DNA of 64,000 nt, taken from positions 1 to 64,000 of the forward strand of contig CACGWQ010000002.1 of the NCBI GenBank assembly GCA_902576815.1, given 5' to 3'. The notes below the pieces were generated by a model that saw only the letters and a list, made by a program, of their open reading frames with translations, was not told the DNA's origin and ran no database searches. Positions within the stretch are counted from its first letter, which is position 1; every line of letters begins with the position of its first letter. This stretch comes from an uncultured Pelagibacteraceae bacterium. GTDB lineage: Bacteria > Pseudomonadota > Alphaproteobacteria > Pelagibacterales > Pelagibacteraceae. Shown piece after piece: positions 46,481 through 54,690 of this stretch. The translations under genes were made by a program, and so were the position numbers.

Positions 46481-46843
46481 TTATTTTTGGTCAAGCGGAT
46501 GATTGTTACCGTCATTTATTGAAACATCTTTATATTCGAAAGGATCAACTCCCTCAACACATGCAATATTTATCATATGTAATTTTGGATTACTTCTTGG
46601 TCTTGTATGTGTAAAAATTCCACAGATAGAGCAAAAATAATGTTTGGCTGTGTTAGTATAAAATTGATATAAAGTTAACTTGTCTTCTCCTTTAGTAATC
46701 TTCATATCATTTTCTCCAATCGGAGACATAACATAGCCCTTTCTTTTACATACAGAACAATTGCATCTTAAAACTTTTTCAAATTTATCTGGAACATTAA
46801 CCTCTGCTTCAACCGCACCACAATGACATGTTAGTTTTTTCAT
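46481..46843 (-). CDS. GFA/CENP-V domain protein
   Basis: The 120-aa protein has zinc cysteines CHCGAVE, CNCSVCKRKG and CSICGIFTH, the GFA fold of glutathione-dependent formaldehyde-activating and CENP-V proteins. A role with glutathione and formaldehyde would suit the one-carbon theme, but many GFA proteins have other roles. It starts 6 nt before the glycerate kinase gene in the same direction. Confidence 0.85.
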   Translation of the reverse strand: MKKLTCHCGAVEAEVNVPDKFEKVLRCNCSVCKRKGYVMSPIGENDMKITKGEDKLTLYQFYTNTAKHYFCSICGIFTHTRPRSNPKLHMINIACVEGVDPFEYKDVSINDGNNHPLDQK

Positions 46844-46923
46844 TTTTTATCCTTTAAATTTTTTGATAATTTTTTGTATTTAAACTTTTAACTCATATTT
46901 TCATAAACTATAACTTGTTAAAG

Positions 46924-46932
46924 TTATCCACA
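46924..46932 (+). promoter_or_regulatory. Consensus DnaA box
   Basis: TTATCCACA matches the strong DnaA-box consensus exactly. It is single and lies about 85 nt upstream of the umuD promoter, with no oriC-type cluster. It may be fortuitous. Confidence 0.35.
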
Positions 46933-46962
46933 GTCATACTAAATCTTGTTTCGATGTTCTCG

Positions 46963-46984
46963 TTTTGATTCACTTTTGATTCAC
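46963..46984. repeat. Tandem 11-bp repeat upstream of umuD
   Basis: TTTTGATTCAC occurs twice without a spacer (46963-46973, 46974-46984), about 25 nt before the -35 box of the umuD promoter. An 11-bp period places both copies on the same face of DNA. Confidence 0.6.
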
Positions 46985-47008
46985 TTATAGACTCAAAATA
47001 CAACCTAA

Positions 47009-47037
47009 TTGACACTATTGTATAACTCATGTACTAA
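47009..47037 (+). promoter_or_regulatory. Promoter of umuDC
   Basis: TTGACA (47009-47014), a 17-nt spacer and TACTAA (47032-47037). The predicted start near 47044 lies inside the LexA operator. The perfect -35 box supports a strong, repressed promoter. Confidence 0.7.
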
Positions 47038-47040
47038 TAA

Positions 47041-47055
47041 GAACAAAACAAGAAC
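47041..47055 (+). promoter_or_regulatory. LexA (SOS) operator of umuDC
   Basis: GAAC-AAAACAA-GAAC is an exact GAAC-N7-GAAC alphaproteobacterial LexA box, overlapping the predicted transcription start and lying just before the ATG at 47060. Confidence 0.82.
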
Positions 47056-47059
47056 ATTT

Positions 47060-47455
47060 ATGAAGCTAACAATACCTTATTATTTACATAAAGCAGGAGC
47101 TGGTTTTCCTTCCCCTGCAACTGACTACATAGAAGAAGATATAGATTTAAATGTACATCTAATTAAAAATGTTCCGGCAACTTTCATCATAAGAGTTCAA
47201 GGAAAATCAATGGTGGATGTTGGAATAAATGATGGTGATTTATTAGTTGTAGACAAAAGCTTAACTCCGAAAAATTTTTCAACTGTTATAGCAAATGTTC
47301 ACGATGAACTCGTTGTTAAAACTTTAGTTAAGGAAAAAGATAAACAATTTTTAACTTCAGGATCTAAAGAATTTTCTGATCGAATTTTAATAAATGAAGA
47401 ACAAGATATTTTTATTTGGGGAGTAGTCACCTATGTCATACATTCAGTACACTAA
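47060..47455 (+). CDS. umuD: UmuD-type SOS self-cleaving polymerase subunit
   Basis: From the ATG at 47060 the protein is 131 aa. The S24 catalytic pair is Ser50 (QGKSMVD) and Lys87 (VVKTL), and the cleavage site is A14-G15 in KAGAGFPSPA. ATDYIEEDIDLN follows as in UmuD. RecA filaments trigger self-cleavage to the active form that supports UmuC. The N-terminal arm is only 14 residues (24 in E. coli). The longer frame from 47009 would start inside the promoter. Confidence 0.93.
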   Translation: MKLTIPYYLHKAGAGFPSPATDYIEEDIDLNVHLIKNVPATFIIRVQGKSMVDVGINDGDLLVVDKSLTPKNFSTVIANVHDELVVKTLVKEKDKQFLTSGSKEFSDRILINEEQDIFIWGVVTYVIHSVH

Positions 47456-48710
47456 AAAATTAGCACTGGTTGACTGTAATTCTTTCTATGTTTCTTGTGA
47501 AAGATTATTTAATCCAAAAATAAGAAAAAAACCTGTTGTAGTTTTATCTAACAATGATGGCTGTATAGTTTCACGATCCACAGAAGCAAAAGCTTTAGGA
47601 ATTAAAATGGGTGAACCCTACTTTAAAGCAAAGGATGTTATTATCAAAAATGATGTACAAGTATTCTCATCAAATTATTCTTTGTATGGAGATTTATCTA
47701 GAAGAGTAATGAGAACTTTAAAAAGATTTAACTCTGATATTGAAGTTTATTCAATTGATGAAGCATTTATGGATTTATCAAATTTTTCTGACAATGAAGT
47801 AGAGCAAGTTGGAAGAGAAATCAGAGAAACAGTTTTAAAGTGGACTGGTATTCCAACAAGTATAGGAATAGCTAAAACTAAAACTTTAAGCAAAGTTGCA
47901 AATCATATAGCTAAGAAAAAACAATCAGGTGTTACTAGTTTAATTGGAATAGAAAATCTCGATCCTATTCTTGAAAAAATTGATATCAATGATGTTTGGG
48001 GTGTTGGAAGACAAATGACAAAGTTTTATCGAAAAAATGGAATTTATAATGCTAAACAATTAAAAAATAAATCAAACACCTGGATTAAAAAATCCTCAAA
48101 TGTTCTAAGTTCAAGAACTGCAATGGAACTTAGAGGTGTACCTTGTATTGATTTAGAAAAAACAGCATCAAAAAGAAAAAGCTGTGTAGTATCAAGATCA
48201 TTTGGAAAAAGAATAGAAAAATTTCAAGAACTGGAAGAAGCTGTTGCTAGTTATTGTTTAAATGCATCAGAAAAGATAAGATCTGAAAACCTTGTTGCAA
48301 AAGCAGTTATGGTATTCGTTAGAACAAGTCCATTTCAAAAACAATTTGGTTTTTATTCAAACTCTAGAACTGTTGATTTTCCTATAGCAACTAGCAATAG
48401 TATAGAGATCGTAAAAAATGCCTTATCTGTCTTAAAAGTAATTTTTAGAAAAGGACATCGTTATCAAAAAGCAGGTGTGATGCTAACTGGATTAACAGAT
48501 GCTGAAAATAATGAAAATCTATTTTCATCAGCAAAAGACGAGAGGATTAATAGACTTATGAGATCAATTGATAATACAAACTACAGATATGGAAGGTCCA
48601 CACTAAGTCTTGCAAGTGCTGGTGTTAGAAAGTCTTGGAGTATGAAAAGGGATTATAACTCAAAAATAGATACTGCTGATTTCTACTGTTTACCAACAAT
48701 TAGAGCTTGA
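47433..48710 (+). CDS. umuC: DNA polymerase V catalytic subunit UmuC
   Basis: The 425-aa Y-family polymerase has VDCNSFYVSCERLF (Asp14), SNNDGCIVSRS and YSIDEAFMDL (Asp109, Glu110), plus GVGRQMTKF helix-hairpin-helix. With cleaved UmuD it copies damaged DNA with errors. It overlaps umuD by 23 nt, so they are translated together under the upstream LexA box. Confidence 0.96.
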   Translation: MSYIQYTKKLALVDCNSFYVSCERLFNPKIRKKPVVVLSNNDGCIVSRSTEAKALGIKMGEPYFKAKDVIIKNDVQVFSSNYSLYGDLSRRVMRTLKRFNSDIEVYSIDEAFMDLSNFSDNEVEQVGREIRETVLKWTGIPTSIGIAKTKTLSKVANHIAKKKQSGVTSLIGIENLDPILEKIDINDVWGVGRQMTKFYRKNGIYNAKQLKNKSNTWIKKSSNVLSSRTAMELRGVPCIDLEKTASKRKSCVVSRSFGKRIEKFQELEEAVASYCLNASEKIRSENLVAKAVMVFVRTSPFQKQFGFYSNSRTVDFPIATSNSIEIVKNALSVLKVIFRKGHRYQKAGVMLTGLTDAENNENLFSSAKDERINRLMRSIDNTNYRYGRSTLSLASAGVRKSWSMKRDYNSKIDTADFYCLPTIRA

Positions 48711-48728
48711 CTAAAAAGGTCTAGGTTT

Positions 48729-48749
48729 TTTAGGATAACCTAAATTTTT
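48729..48749 (+). terminator. umuDC terminator
   Basis: TTTAGG-ATAA-CCTAAA followed by TTTTT, 19 nt after the umuC stop. The stem is short (6 bp) but the tetraloop and T-run fit an intrinsic terminator. A nested alternative stem TAGGTT/AACCTA overlaps it. Confidence 0.6.
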
Positions 48750-48777
48750 AACTGCCAAGGCCAATCTACTTTATATT

Positions 48778-49800
48778 TTATTTTAATTTTAAATTTTTTG
48801 TTGAACCATCTTTATAAGTAAATTCTACTTCTTCATTTGAAAGAGATTTAATTGATGTAAAGCCATCATATTCAGTAATAAATTGATTTAACTTTTTTCT
48901 ACTTTTTTTGCTCATTTTTTTTCCTGGAGCATTTACACCTACATCAATAATTAATTCAGCTCCATTTAAGAAAGCATTTACATAAGCTTTTATTGGAGGA
49001 CCGCAGGTCATAGCCTCTGTCAACCAAATTGGTTTATTAACATTAACGCTTTTTAATAAATCAGCAAATTCATCTACCCATAGCTCTTTATCACACTGTC
49101 CATCTGGACCACTTATATGGTGAATGTTTGCAATATCAAAGTGATCCTTAATTTTTGGCAAAGCCGACTTCCAATATTTTTTATTTTCTGGAAACATTCC
49201 TGCGGCTCCAGCCATAACAATAACTGCATCTGGTTGCTGTTCTTTAATTACTTTTGAAGAAAAATTAAAAATTTCAACAAAATCTGCCTCACTTCCTTTA
49301 AAAAACATATCAAACTCAGGTTCATTCATCACATCCCAATATATAATTGGTTTTGTTAATCCAGGCATGTCATTTGAACCATCTCCATCATATCGATCCA
49401 CCAATTTTATAAGAAAAGTTTTATAATCTTCCATTGAACATGGTTTACTCAAATATTTTGTAAAATGTTTTCCAAACGGACTTCTGGTTTTTTTTCTTTT
49501 ACAGGATTTTTGGTCCCAATTTGTATGAGGCCATATAGTTGCTAAAATTGTTTGATTTTGTTCCTGCGCATATACTACATATTTATCAGCATCTTCCCAA
49601 AAAAATTTCCCTTTTTCACTCTCTATGTGATTCCAAACAAAAGGCCCTGGATGAGGTCTAACCCATTGTCCATTTTTTCCACGCATTTTTTTATCTCTCA
49701 TTTCTGTTAATTCACCAAATCTAGATTGAGAATTTGCAAAATTAGTTAAAAATAAACATGAAAATGATATTACAAAAATGTATGCTATAATTTTTTTCAC
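48778..49800 (-). CDS. Exported glycoside hydrolase, clan GH-A (GH39/GH5-like)
   Basis: The 340-aa protein has a signal peptide (1-24, ending NSQ). The TIM-barrel acid/base is Glu160 in WDVMNEPEF and the likely nucleophile Glu262 in IWLTEAMTCG, the positions expected for a beta-xylosidase/GH39-like retaining enzyme. WNHIESEKGKFFWED resembles the first barrel strands. It would act in the periplasm or outside. It overlaps the GT2 gene by 1 nt at the end of a glycan operon. The substrate is unknown. Confidence 0.75.
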   Translation of the reverse strand: MKKIIAYIFVISFSCLFLTNFANSQSRFGELTEMRDKKMRGKNGQWVRPHPGPFVWNHIESEKGKFFWEDADKYVVYAQEQNQTILATIWPHTNWDQKSCKRKKTRSPFGKHFTKYLSKPCSMEDYKTFLIKLVDRYDGDGSNDMPGLTKPIIYWDVMNEPEFDMFFKGSEADFVEIFNFSSKVIKEQQPDAVIVMAGAAGMFPENKKYWKSALPKIKDHFDIANIHHISGPDGQCDKELWVDEFADLLKSVNVNKPIWLTEAMTCGPPIKAYVNAFLNGAELIIDVGVNAPGKKMSKKSRKKLNQFITEYDGFTSIKSLSNEEVEFTYKDGSTKNLKLK

Positions 49801-50669
49801 TATTTTATTTTATCAATATTGTGAATATTTGTTAATGCATTATTTAACTCCTCTAAATTTTCTCTTCTTCCAATCATTACAATTGATAATCCAAATACAA
49901 TAATTAGAGCCAAGGGGATAGCTGTAACAACACTTATGTAATCAGCCATTAAGATTAAATAAATAGCATAAAATAAAATAGATCGAATAATAACTGTAGA
50001 TTTAAAAACAGCTATGATTGCTAAAGAATGCTTAATTAAATTTTTAAAACTCATTTTAGAAGGACCAAAATATCTTGTTCCTCTTATAGATGGAGAGGAA
50101 GATTTATCTTTTTCTAATTTTGCCAATGCTCCAGAAAAGCTGCACCAAGTAGATTTATCGTTTATTAATTTCTCAACAGTTGACTTTGGAAGACACGTAT
50201 AATTTCCAAATTTTATCGAATGACCAGTAAATACATAAGTGATTATTTTATGTAAATGGTAACAAGTTTTAAAAATGAAATTTTCAGATCTTCTTACTCT
50301 TTCTCCGACAATTGGTTTTCCTTCATCATATTTTATATATTCAAGAAAACTTCTAATTTCTTCAGGTCTATCTTCACCATCAGAATCCATCGGTATTACA
50401 TAATCAAATTCTTTATTTTGAAATATGTGTTTAAGTCCTGTTGCAATACATCTTCCATGACCTTGATTGTTTTTAATATTTAAAATTTCAATCGATAATA
50501 AATTTTCTGTATTGGAAATAGAGGTTGGTTTTTCCTCAGTTGATGCATCATTGACAATAACAAGAGAGAATTCTGCATTTAAGTCTTTTACAATTGTATT
50601 TATTTCTTCAATTAATTTTGAAGCAGATTTCCAGTCATTGTAAACTGGTGTTAAAATAGTTATTTTCAT
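49800..50669 (-). CDS. GT2 family glycosyltransferase (dolichol-phosphate-mannose synthase-like)
   Basis: The 289-aa protein has a GT2 N-terminus LTPVYNDWKSASKL, VNDASTEEKP, PMDSDGEDRPEEI (DxD) and two C-terminal membrane helices (about 225-275). This layout matches enzymes that make lipid-phosphate sugars. It starts 4 nt after the 34-aa ORF. Confidence 0.85.
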   Translation of the reverse strand: MKITILTPVYNDWKSASKLIEEINTIVKDLNAEFSLVIVNDASTEEKPTSISNTENLLSIEILNIKNNQGHGRCIATGLKHIFQNKEFDYVIPMDSDGEDRPEEIRSFLEYIKYDEGKPIVGERVRRSENFIFKTCYHLHKIITYVFTGHSIKFGNYTCLPKSTVEKLINDKSTWCSFSGALAKLEKDKSSSPSIRGTRYFGPSKMSFKNLIKHSLAIIAVFKSTVIIRSILFYAIYLILMADYISVVTAIPLALIIVFGLSIVMIGRRENLEELNNALTNIHNIDKIK

Positions 50670-50673
50670 TTAT

Positions 50674-50778
50674 TTAACTTGCAAGCAACCTCAGCAAAGA
50701 GGCTACAATTCCATGTCCGGACAACTCTATTATTACAACAATAAAGACTATAAAAAGTATGTTTTTATTGAATTTCAT
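50674..50778 (-). CDS. 34-aa single-helix membrane protein (candidate, too short for usual gene calling)
   Basis: ATG at 50778 lies 2 nt after the stop of the GT39-type gene and the TAA at 50676-50674 is 4 nt before the GT2 gene. The product MKFNKNILFIVFIVVIIELSG... has one hydrophobic helix (residues 7-18) flanked by Lys and Arg. The exact fit between the two neighbours, with no spare bases, argues for a translated member of the operon. Confidence 0.5.
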   Translation of the reverse strand: MKFNKNILFIVFIVVIIELSGHGIVASLLRLLAS

Positions 50779-50780
50779 AT

Positions 50781-52136
50781 CTAAGATCCGACACAAATCT
50801 TATCAATACACATATATTTATCAAATGAATTCAATTTTTCCTTAGTAATAAAGCCTTTCCAAATAGGCCTTGAATTAATGTGATATGATAAATTTCCAGC
50901 TGCCCATTCATCGCCAAGTACATAATTAATAGGTTCATCATGTTGTTCATGCCATGCTATTTGAACTTTTATAGCTATATCTCTTCCAGGATAATCGGTT
51001 CTTTTATCAGTTTTAGAAATGGAGACATAACCATATAAAATTGGGGATAACAGAAATAAAAATATAAATCCTATTAAAAAAGAATTCAGTTTCTTAATGT
51101 TTACTTGAGTTTTCAAAAGGTAAATAAATAAAGTTCCAAAAAATAAGTAAAAAGGGGTCATCCACATTGTTCTAATTTTTGATCCAGTTATTAGCGCTGT
51201 CATAAAAACCAGAACAATTGGGACTAAATTAATAAATATTAAAAACAAAAGTTTTTCATCTTTTAAATTTAATTTTTTAGGAATTTTTTTTATTAGTAGC
51301 CAGACTAAAATTAAAAATGGTATTAAAATACCAATTTGTTTTAATGTGAATATCAATGGATATTTAAGATGATTTATAATCTGCCCTTCATCCAAACCTG
51401 CACGAGCAAAACCATACTTGATAGTAATAAAATCGTTATTGAATAACCAAATTAAATGTGGAATTAAAATTACAATAAATACTTCTAAAGAAACTAAATA
51501 TTTAAAATCAAATTTTTTTGATTTTTTAATGAATATTAAATATGCAAACAATAAATCTATTGCTACTAATAAATATATAAAAAGATATTTAGACAAAATT
51601 CCAAATGCTGCTACGGCTCCTAATAAAATACAATCATAGAGCTCAATTTTTTTACTATTGTATATTTTCCAAGTAAAATAAACAGTCAAACACCAAAAAG
51701 GTAATTGGCAAACATTTACATTAAATTCTGGAGTTATGAAATTATAGAAGTATATCCCTTCAATAAGAAAAACTGATAACAAACTCAAAGTGGCATCATT
51801 AAGAATTTCCTGTGATAGTTTAAAAATAATGAAAAAAGATATGACTACAAAAATCTGACTTAAAAAATAATAAGCCCAATCTTGTGGTCCAAATATTTGA
51901 AAAAAAACTTCTAGAAAAAATGCACTTAATGGTGGATGTTTGTTAAATCCCCAATCTAAATTACTACCCCAAGCCAAAGCTTCAATTGTATCCAAAGGTA
52001 AATTTGAGTTTGTGGTAGTTGGAACAACTGTCCATAGAATTAAGTGAGTCGTTACAAAAATATAAAAAATATTATTTATATTTCTTTTGTTTAAGGCCAT
52101 TTTCATCAATCTATATGAATAAACCGTTCTTGACAC
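50781..52136 (-). CDS. GT39/ArnT-type membrane glycosyltransferase
   Basis: The 451-aa protein has about twelve helices. DTIEALAWGSNLDWGFNKHPPLSAF near the N-terminus is the first-loop motif with an acidic residue, typical of lipid-linked-sugar transferases (ArnT/PMT, Glycosyltransferase family 39). It would transfer a sugar from a lipid phosphate in the periplasmic leaflet. Met11 or Met13 are alternative starts. First gene of the operon. Confidence 0.82.
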   Translation of the reverse strand: MSRTVYSYRLMKMALNKRNINNIFYIFVTTHLILWTVVPTTTNSNLPLDTIEALAWGSNLDWGFNKHPPLSAFFLEVFFQIFGPQDWAYYFLSQIFVVISFFIIFKLSQEILNDATLSLLSVFLIEGIYFYNFITPEFNVNVCQLPFWCLTVYFTWKIYNSKKIELYDCILLGAVAAFGILSKYLFIYLLVAIDLLFAYLIFIKKSKKFDFKYLVSLEVFIVILIPHLIWLFNNDFITIKYGFARAGLDEGQIINHLKYPLIFTLKQIGILIPFLILVWLLIKKIPKKLNLKDEKLLFLIFINLVPIVLVFMTALITGSKIRTMWMTPFYLFFGTLFIYLLKTQVNIKKLNSFLIGFIFLFLLSPILYGYVSISKTDKRTDYPGRDIAIKVQIAWHEQHDEPINYVLGDEWAAGNLSYHINSRPIWKGFITKEKLNSFDKYMCIDKICVGS

Positions 52137-52179
52137 TCATTTATTCATGAATATATTCACCAACTCAAAATAGCTAGGT

Positions 52180-52596
52180 ATGGTAAGAATTTCAAAAACT
52201 TATACTCCAAAAGAAAAAGAGAAATATATGTGCGCTAAACATTTAGCATATTTTAAGATGAAATTAATGGAGTGGAAAAAAGATTTAAAGAGATCTAATA
52301 ACGAGGCGATTTTTCAAGCGTCCATGGATGATAATAGTGCATCAGCTGACATAGTTGATCAAGCGAGTTCATACACTGAAAAGAATGTAGAGATGAGAGC
52401 TATTAATAGACAAATCAAATTAATTTCTAAAATAGATGGTGCATTAAAGAAAATTCAGGATGGAACATATGGTTTTTGTGAAGAAACTGGTGAGCCCATA
52501 GGTTTAAAAAGATTAATGGCAAGACCAGTTGCAACTCTTTGCATTGCAGCTCAAGAAAAACACGAAAAAGACGAAAAAGTTTACGCTGACGATTAA
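52180..52596 (+). CDS. dksA: DksA-type RNA polymerase regulator
   Basis: The 138-aa protein has a coiled-coil with the tip motif DIVDQAS (Asp57, Asp60, Ala62) and a C-terminal finger FCEETGEPIG ... TLCIAAQ. Only two of four zinc cysteines remain: Cys100 and Cys121, with Thr103 and Ala124 at the other sites, as in DksA2-like proteins. It binds the RNA polymerase secondary channel with ppGpp. It is convergent with gst. Confidence 0.92.
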   Translation: MVRISKTYTPKEKEKYMCAKHLAYFKMKLMEWKKDLKRSNNEAIFQASMDDNSASADIVDQASSYTEKNVEMRAINRQIKLISKIDGALKKIQDGTYGFCEETGEPIGLKRLMARPVATLCIAAQEKHEKDEKVYADD

Positions 52597-53216
52597 GGAA
52601 AATCTATATCAGCATCTTTGTTTAATGCTTTAAACCCTTTTACTACAGCTGGACGTTCAGCAATTTCAACAAACCACCTAGATAGGTTTTCAAAATTATT
52701 TAATCCAATGTCGTGTCTTTTATGTCTTGCAATCCATGACCATGTAGCAATATCAGCAATAGAATATTTATCATTTGCTAAAAATTTACTTTGAGCCAAC
52801 CTAGCTTCAAGATCTTCATAAATTTTTCTAGTGATTTTGAAGTATCTTTCTTCGCCCCAGTCACTTTTTCCTTGGTGATAATAATGAAATTGGTGATGTT
52901 GGCCTATCATTGGACCAACTATAGCCATTTGAGCCATCAACCACTGATTTATCTCTAGTCTATCTGCTTCAGGATAGAGTTTCTTACTTTTCTCACCTAA
53001 ATACATAAGTATAACTCCAGACTCAAATACAGTCTTATTATTCTTATGATCTATAATTACAGGAATTTTATTAAATGGACTTATTTTTTTAAATTCTGGT
53101 TTAAATTGATCACCACTAAGATTAACTTTTGTAAGTTTGTACTTAAAATCAATTTCCTCGAGCATTATACTAATTTTCCACCCATTGGGAGTATCAGCAG
53201 TAAAGAGTTCGATCAT
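52593..53216 (-). CDS. Glutathione S-transferase (YfcG/YghU-like)
   Basis: The 207-aa protein has a thioredoxin-like N-terminus with TADTPNGWKISIMLEE and KISPFNKIPVI (cis-Pro), FESGVILMYLGEK and a helical C-terminal domain ending SIADIATWSWIARHK. It likely acts as a glutathione-dependent disulfide-bond oxidoreductase. It overlaps the ferredoxin reductase gene by 4 nt. Confidence 0.9.
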   Translation of the reverse strand: MIELFTADTPNGWKISIMLEEIDFKYKLTKVNLSGDQFKPEFKKISPFNKIPVIIDHKNNKTVFESGVILMYLGEKSKKLYPEADRLEINQWLMAQMAIVGPMIGQHHQFHYYHQGKSDWGEERYFKITRKIYEDLEARLAQSKFLANDKYSIADIATWSWIARHKRHDIGLNNFENLSRWFVEIAERPAVVKGFKALNKDADIDFP

Positions 53217-54229
53217 TCTTTAACACCCAATCTATCTTTGATAGTGCTGGATGCAGTTGTAAATTCAAATCTGTATTTTTCATCAGGTCTTGCATATTTA
53301 AAGCAACCTCTTGCGGCTAAAGCTCCTTCATGAAAACCTGAAAGTATTAACTTTAATTTGCCTGGATAAGTACATATATCTCCAATCGCAAATATCCCTT
53401 TTTTATTTGTTTCAAAATTTTCTGTATTTACTGGAATTGTTTTTTTATTTAAATTTAATCCCCACTCTGCGATTGGTCCTAATTGCATTATTAATCCAAA
53501 AAAACCTAAAACATAATCAGCTTTAATAACTTTGCTTTCGCCTAACTCACTTTTTATTTCTACACTTTCTAATGAGCCATTTCCTTTGACATCTTTAATT
53601 GAATATTTGGTTATTAAATCAATAGTTTTATTATCACTTAATTCTTTTATTTTTTGAACACTTGCAGGAGCTCCTCTGAACTCGTCTCTTCTATGAACAA
53701 GAGTTACTTTAGATGAATTAGATAATTCTATAGCCCAATCAAGTGCACTATCTCCACCTCCAAATATAACTACTGATTTATCTTTAAAAATAGTTTTATC
53801 TTTTATTGAATATAACACTGATTTTCCGTCATACTTTTCTGCACTTTTTGTTGGAAATTTTCTTGGTTCAAAAGAGCCTACACCTCCTGCTATAACAATA
53901 TTAGGTGTTTCAAATTCTTTACCATTTATTGTTTTAACTAACCATTTATTATTTTCATTTTTTAATTCTTGAACTCTATCACTTAAATGAAAGTTAAAAT
54001 TAAATGGTTTAACTTGTTCAATTAAATTGTTTGTAAGTTCTTCTCCTGTACATTTAGGAACTGCAGGAATATCATAAATTGGTTTATCAGGATAAAGTTC
54101 AATACATTGTCCTCCAATTTTATCTAGGTTGTCTACAATTTCACATTTTAATCCGATGATCCCTAATTGGTGGGCACAGAATAAACCTGTGGGACCTGCT
54201 CCAATAATGACTACATCTGTTTTAATCAT
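53213..54229 (-). CDS. Ferredoxin-NADP reductase, thioredoxin-reductase-like
   Basis: The 338-aa protein has FAD loop VIIGAGPTGLFCAHQLG, NADP loop VIFGGGDSALDWAIEL and GIFAIGDICTYPG. No CxxC redox pair is present, so it is a type-2 ferredoxin/flavodoxin reductase rather than a thioredoxin reductase. It overlaps the ferredoxin gene by 1 nt and is the natural partner of that ferredoxin. Confidence 0.88.
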   Translation of the reverse strand: MIKTDVVIIGAGPTGLFCAHQLGIIGLKCEIVDNLDKIGGQCIELYPDKPIYDIPAVPKCTGEELTNNLIEQVKPFNFNFHLSDRVQELKNENNKWLVKTINGKEFETPNIVIAGGVGSFEPRKFPTKSAEKYDGKSVLYSIKDKTIFKDKSVVIFGGGDSALDWAIELSNSSKVTLVHRRDEFRGAPASVQKIKELSDNKTIDLITKYSIKDVKGNGSLESVEIKSELGESKVIKADYVLGFFGLIMQLGPIAEWGLNLNKKTIPVNTENFETNKKGIFAIGDICTYPGKLKLILSGFHEGALAARGCFKYARPDEKYRFEFTTASSTIKDRLGVKE

Positions 54230-54552
54230 TAAACTTGTTTCTCCGGCATATGTACAGTTAAACCATCTAAATCATCTGAGACTATTAATTGACAACTTAA
54301 TCTACTGTTAAATTTAGGTTCAAAGGCTTGATCTAACATATCATCTTCACCCATTTCTTTTTCTGGAAGTTTTTTTAACCATTCATCATCATTGATATAT
54401 ACATGACATGTAGCACACGACATTCCTCCGCCACAATCTGCATCTATGCCTGGAATATCATTTTGTATAGCTCCTTCCATTACGCTTAGACCGTTAGCAA
54501 CATTCGCCTCGTGTTCCGTGCCATTAAATTCTATATATTTGATTTTTGCCAT
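54229..54552 (-). CDS. fdx: [2Fe-2S] ferredoxin
   Basis: The 107-aa protein has ligands Cys40, Cys46, Cys49 (DADCGGGMSCATCHVY) and Cys87 (SRLSCQLIV), the adrenodoxin-type spacing. It is the electron carrier for the reductase next door. First gene of the ferredoxin-FNR-GST run, downstream of the proteorhodopsin terminator. Confidence 0.93.
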   Translation of the reverse strand: MAKIKYIEFNGTEHEANVANGLSVMEGAIQNDIPGIDADCGGGMSCATCHVYINDDEWLKKLPEKEMGEDDMLDQAFEPKFNSRLSCQLIVSDDLDGLTVHMPEKQV

Positions 54553-54631
54553 ATTAAATAAATAATTCTTATAAGCTAATTTGCGACTGCGGCAAATTTT
54601 TGAAATTTAGCATTTTTAATTTTTTGGACCA

Positions 54632-54670
54632 AAAAAAAGGCAGGTATGTTTTGGCATACCCGCCTTTTTT
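54632..54670 (-). terminator. Proteorhodopsin terminator
   Basis: GGC-A-GGTATG and CATACC-C-GCC form a stem with one A/C mismatch, flanked by A and T runs, 20 nt after the proteorhodopsin stop. It separates the rhodopsin from the ferredoxin genes. Confidence 0.85.
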
Positions 54671-54690
54671 AAATATTAAAAGCTAATTAT

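Noticed and set aside
46956..46971. Second LexA-like site (GTTC-N7-GATT) upstream of umuD
   Set aside because: The second half-site does not match GTTC, and a better box lies at the promoter.
47009..47059. Longer umuD start at 47009
   Set aside because: The extra segment overlaps a perfect -35 box, the -10 box and the LexA operator; the shorter start fits UmuD.
53213..54229. Thioredoxin reductase annotation
   Set aside because: The FAD and NADP loops fit, but the redox-active CxxC pair is absent, and a ferredoxin gene is adjacent.
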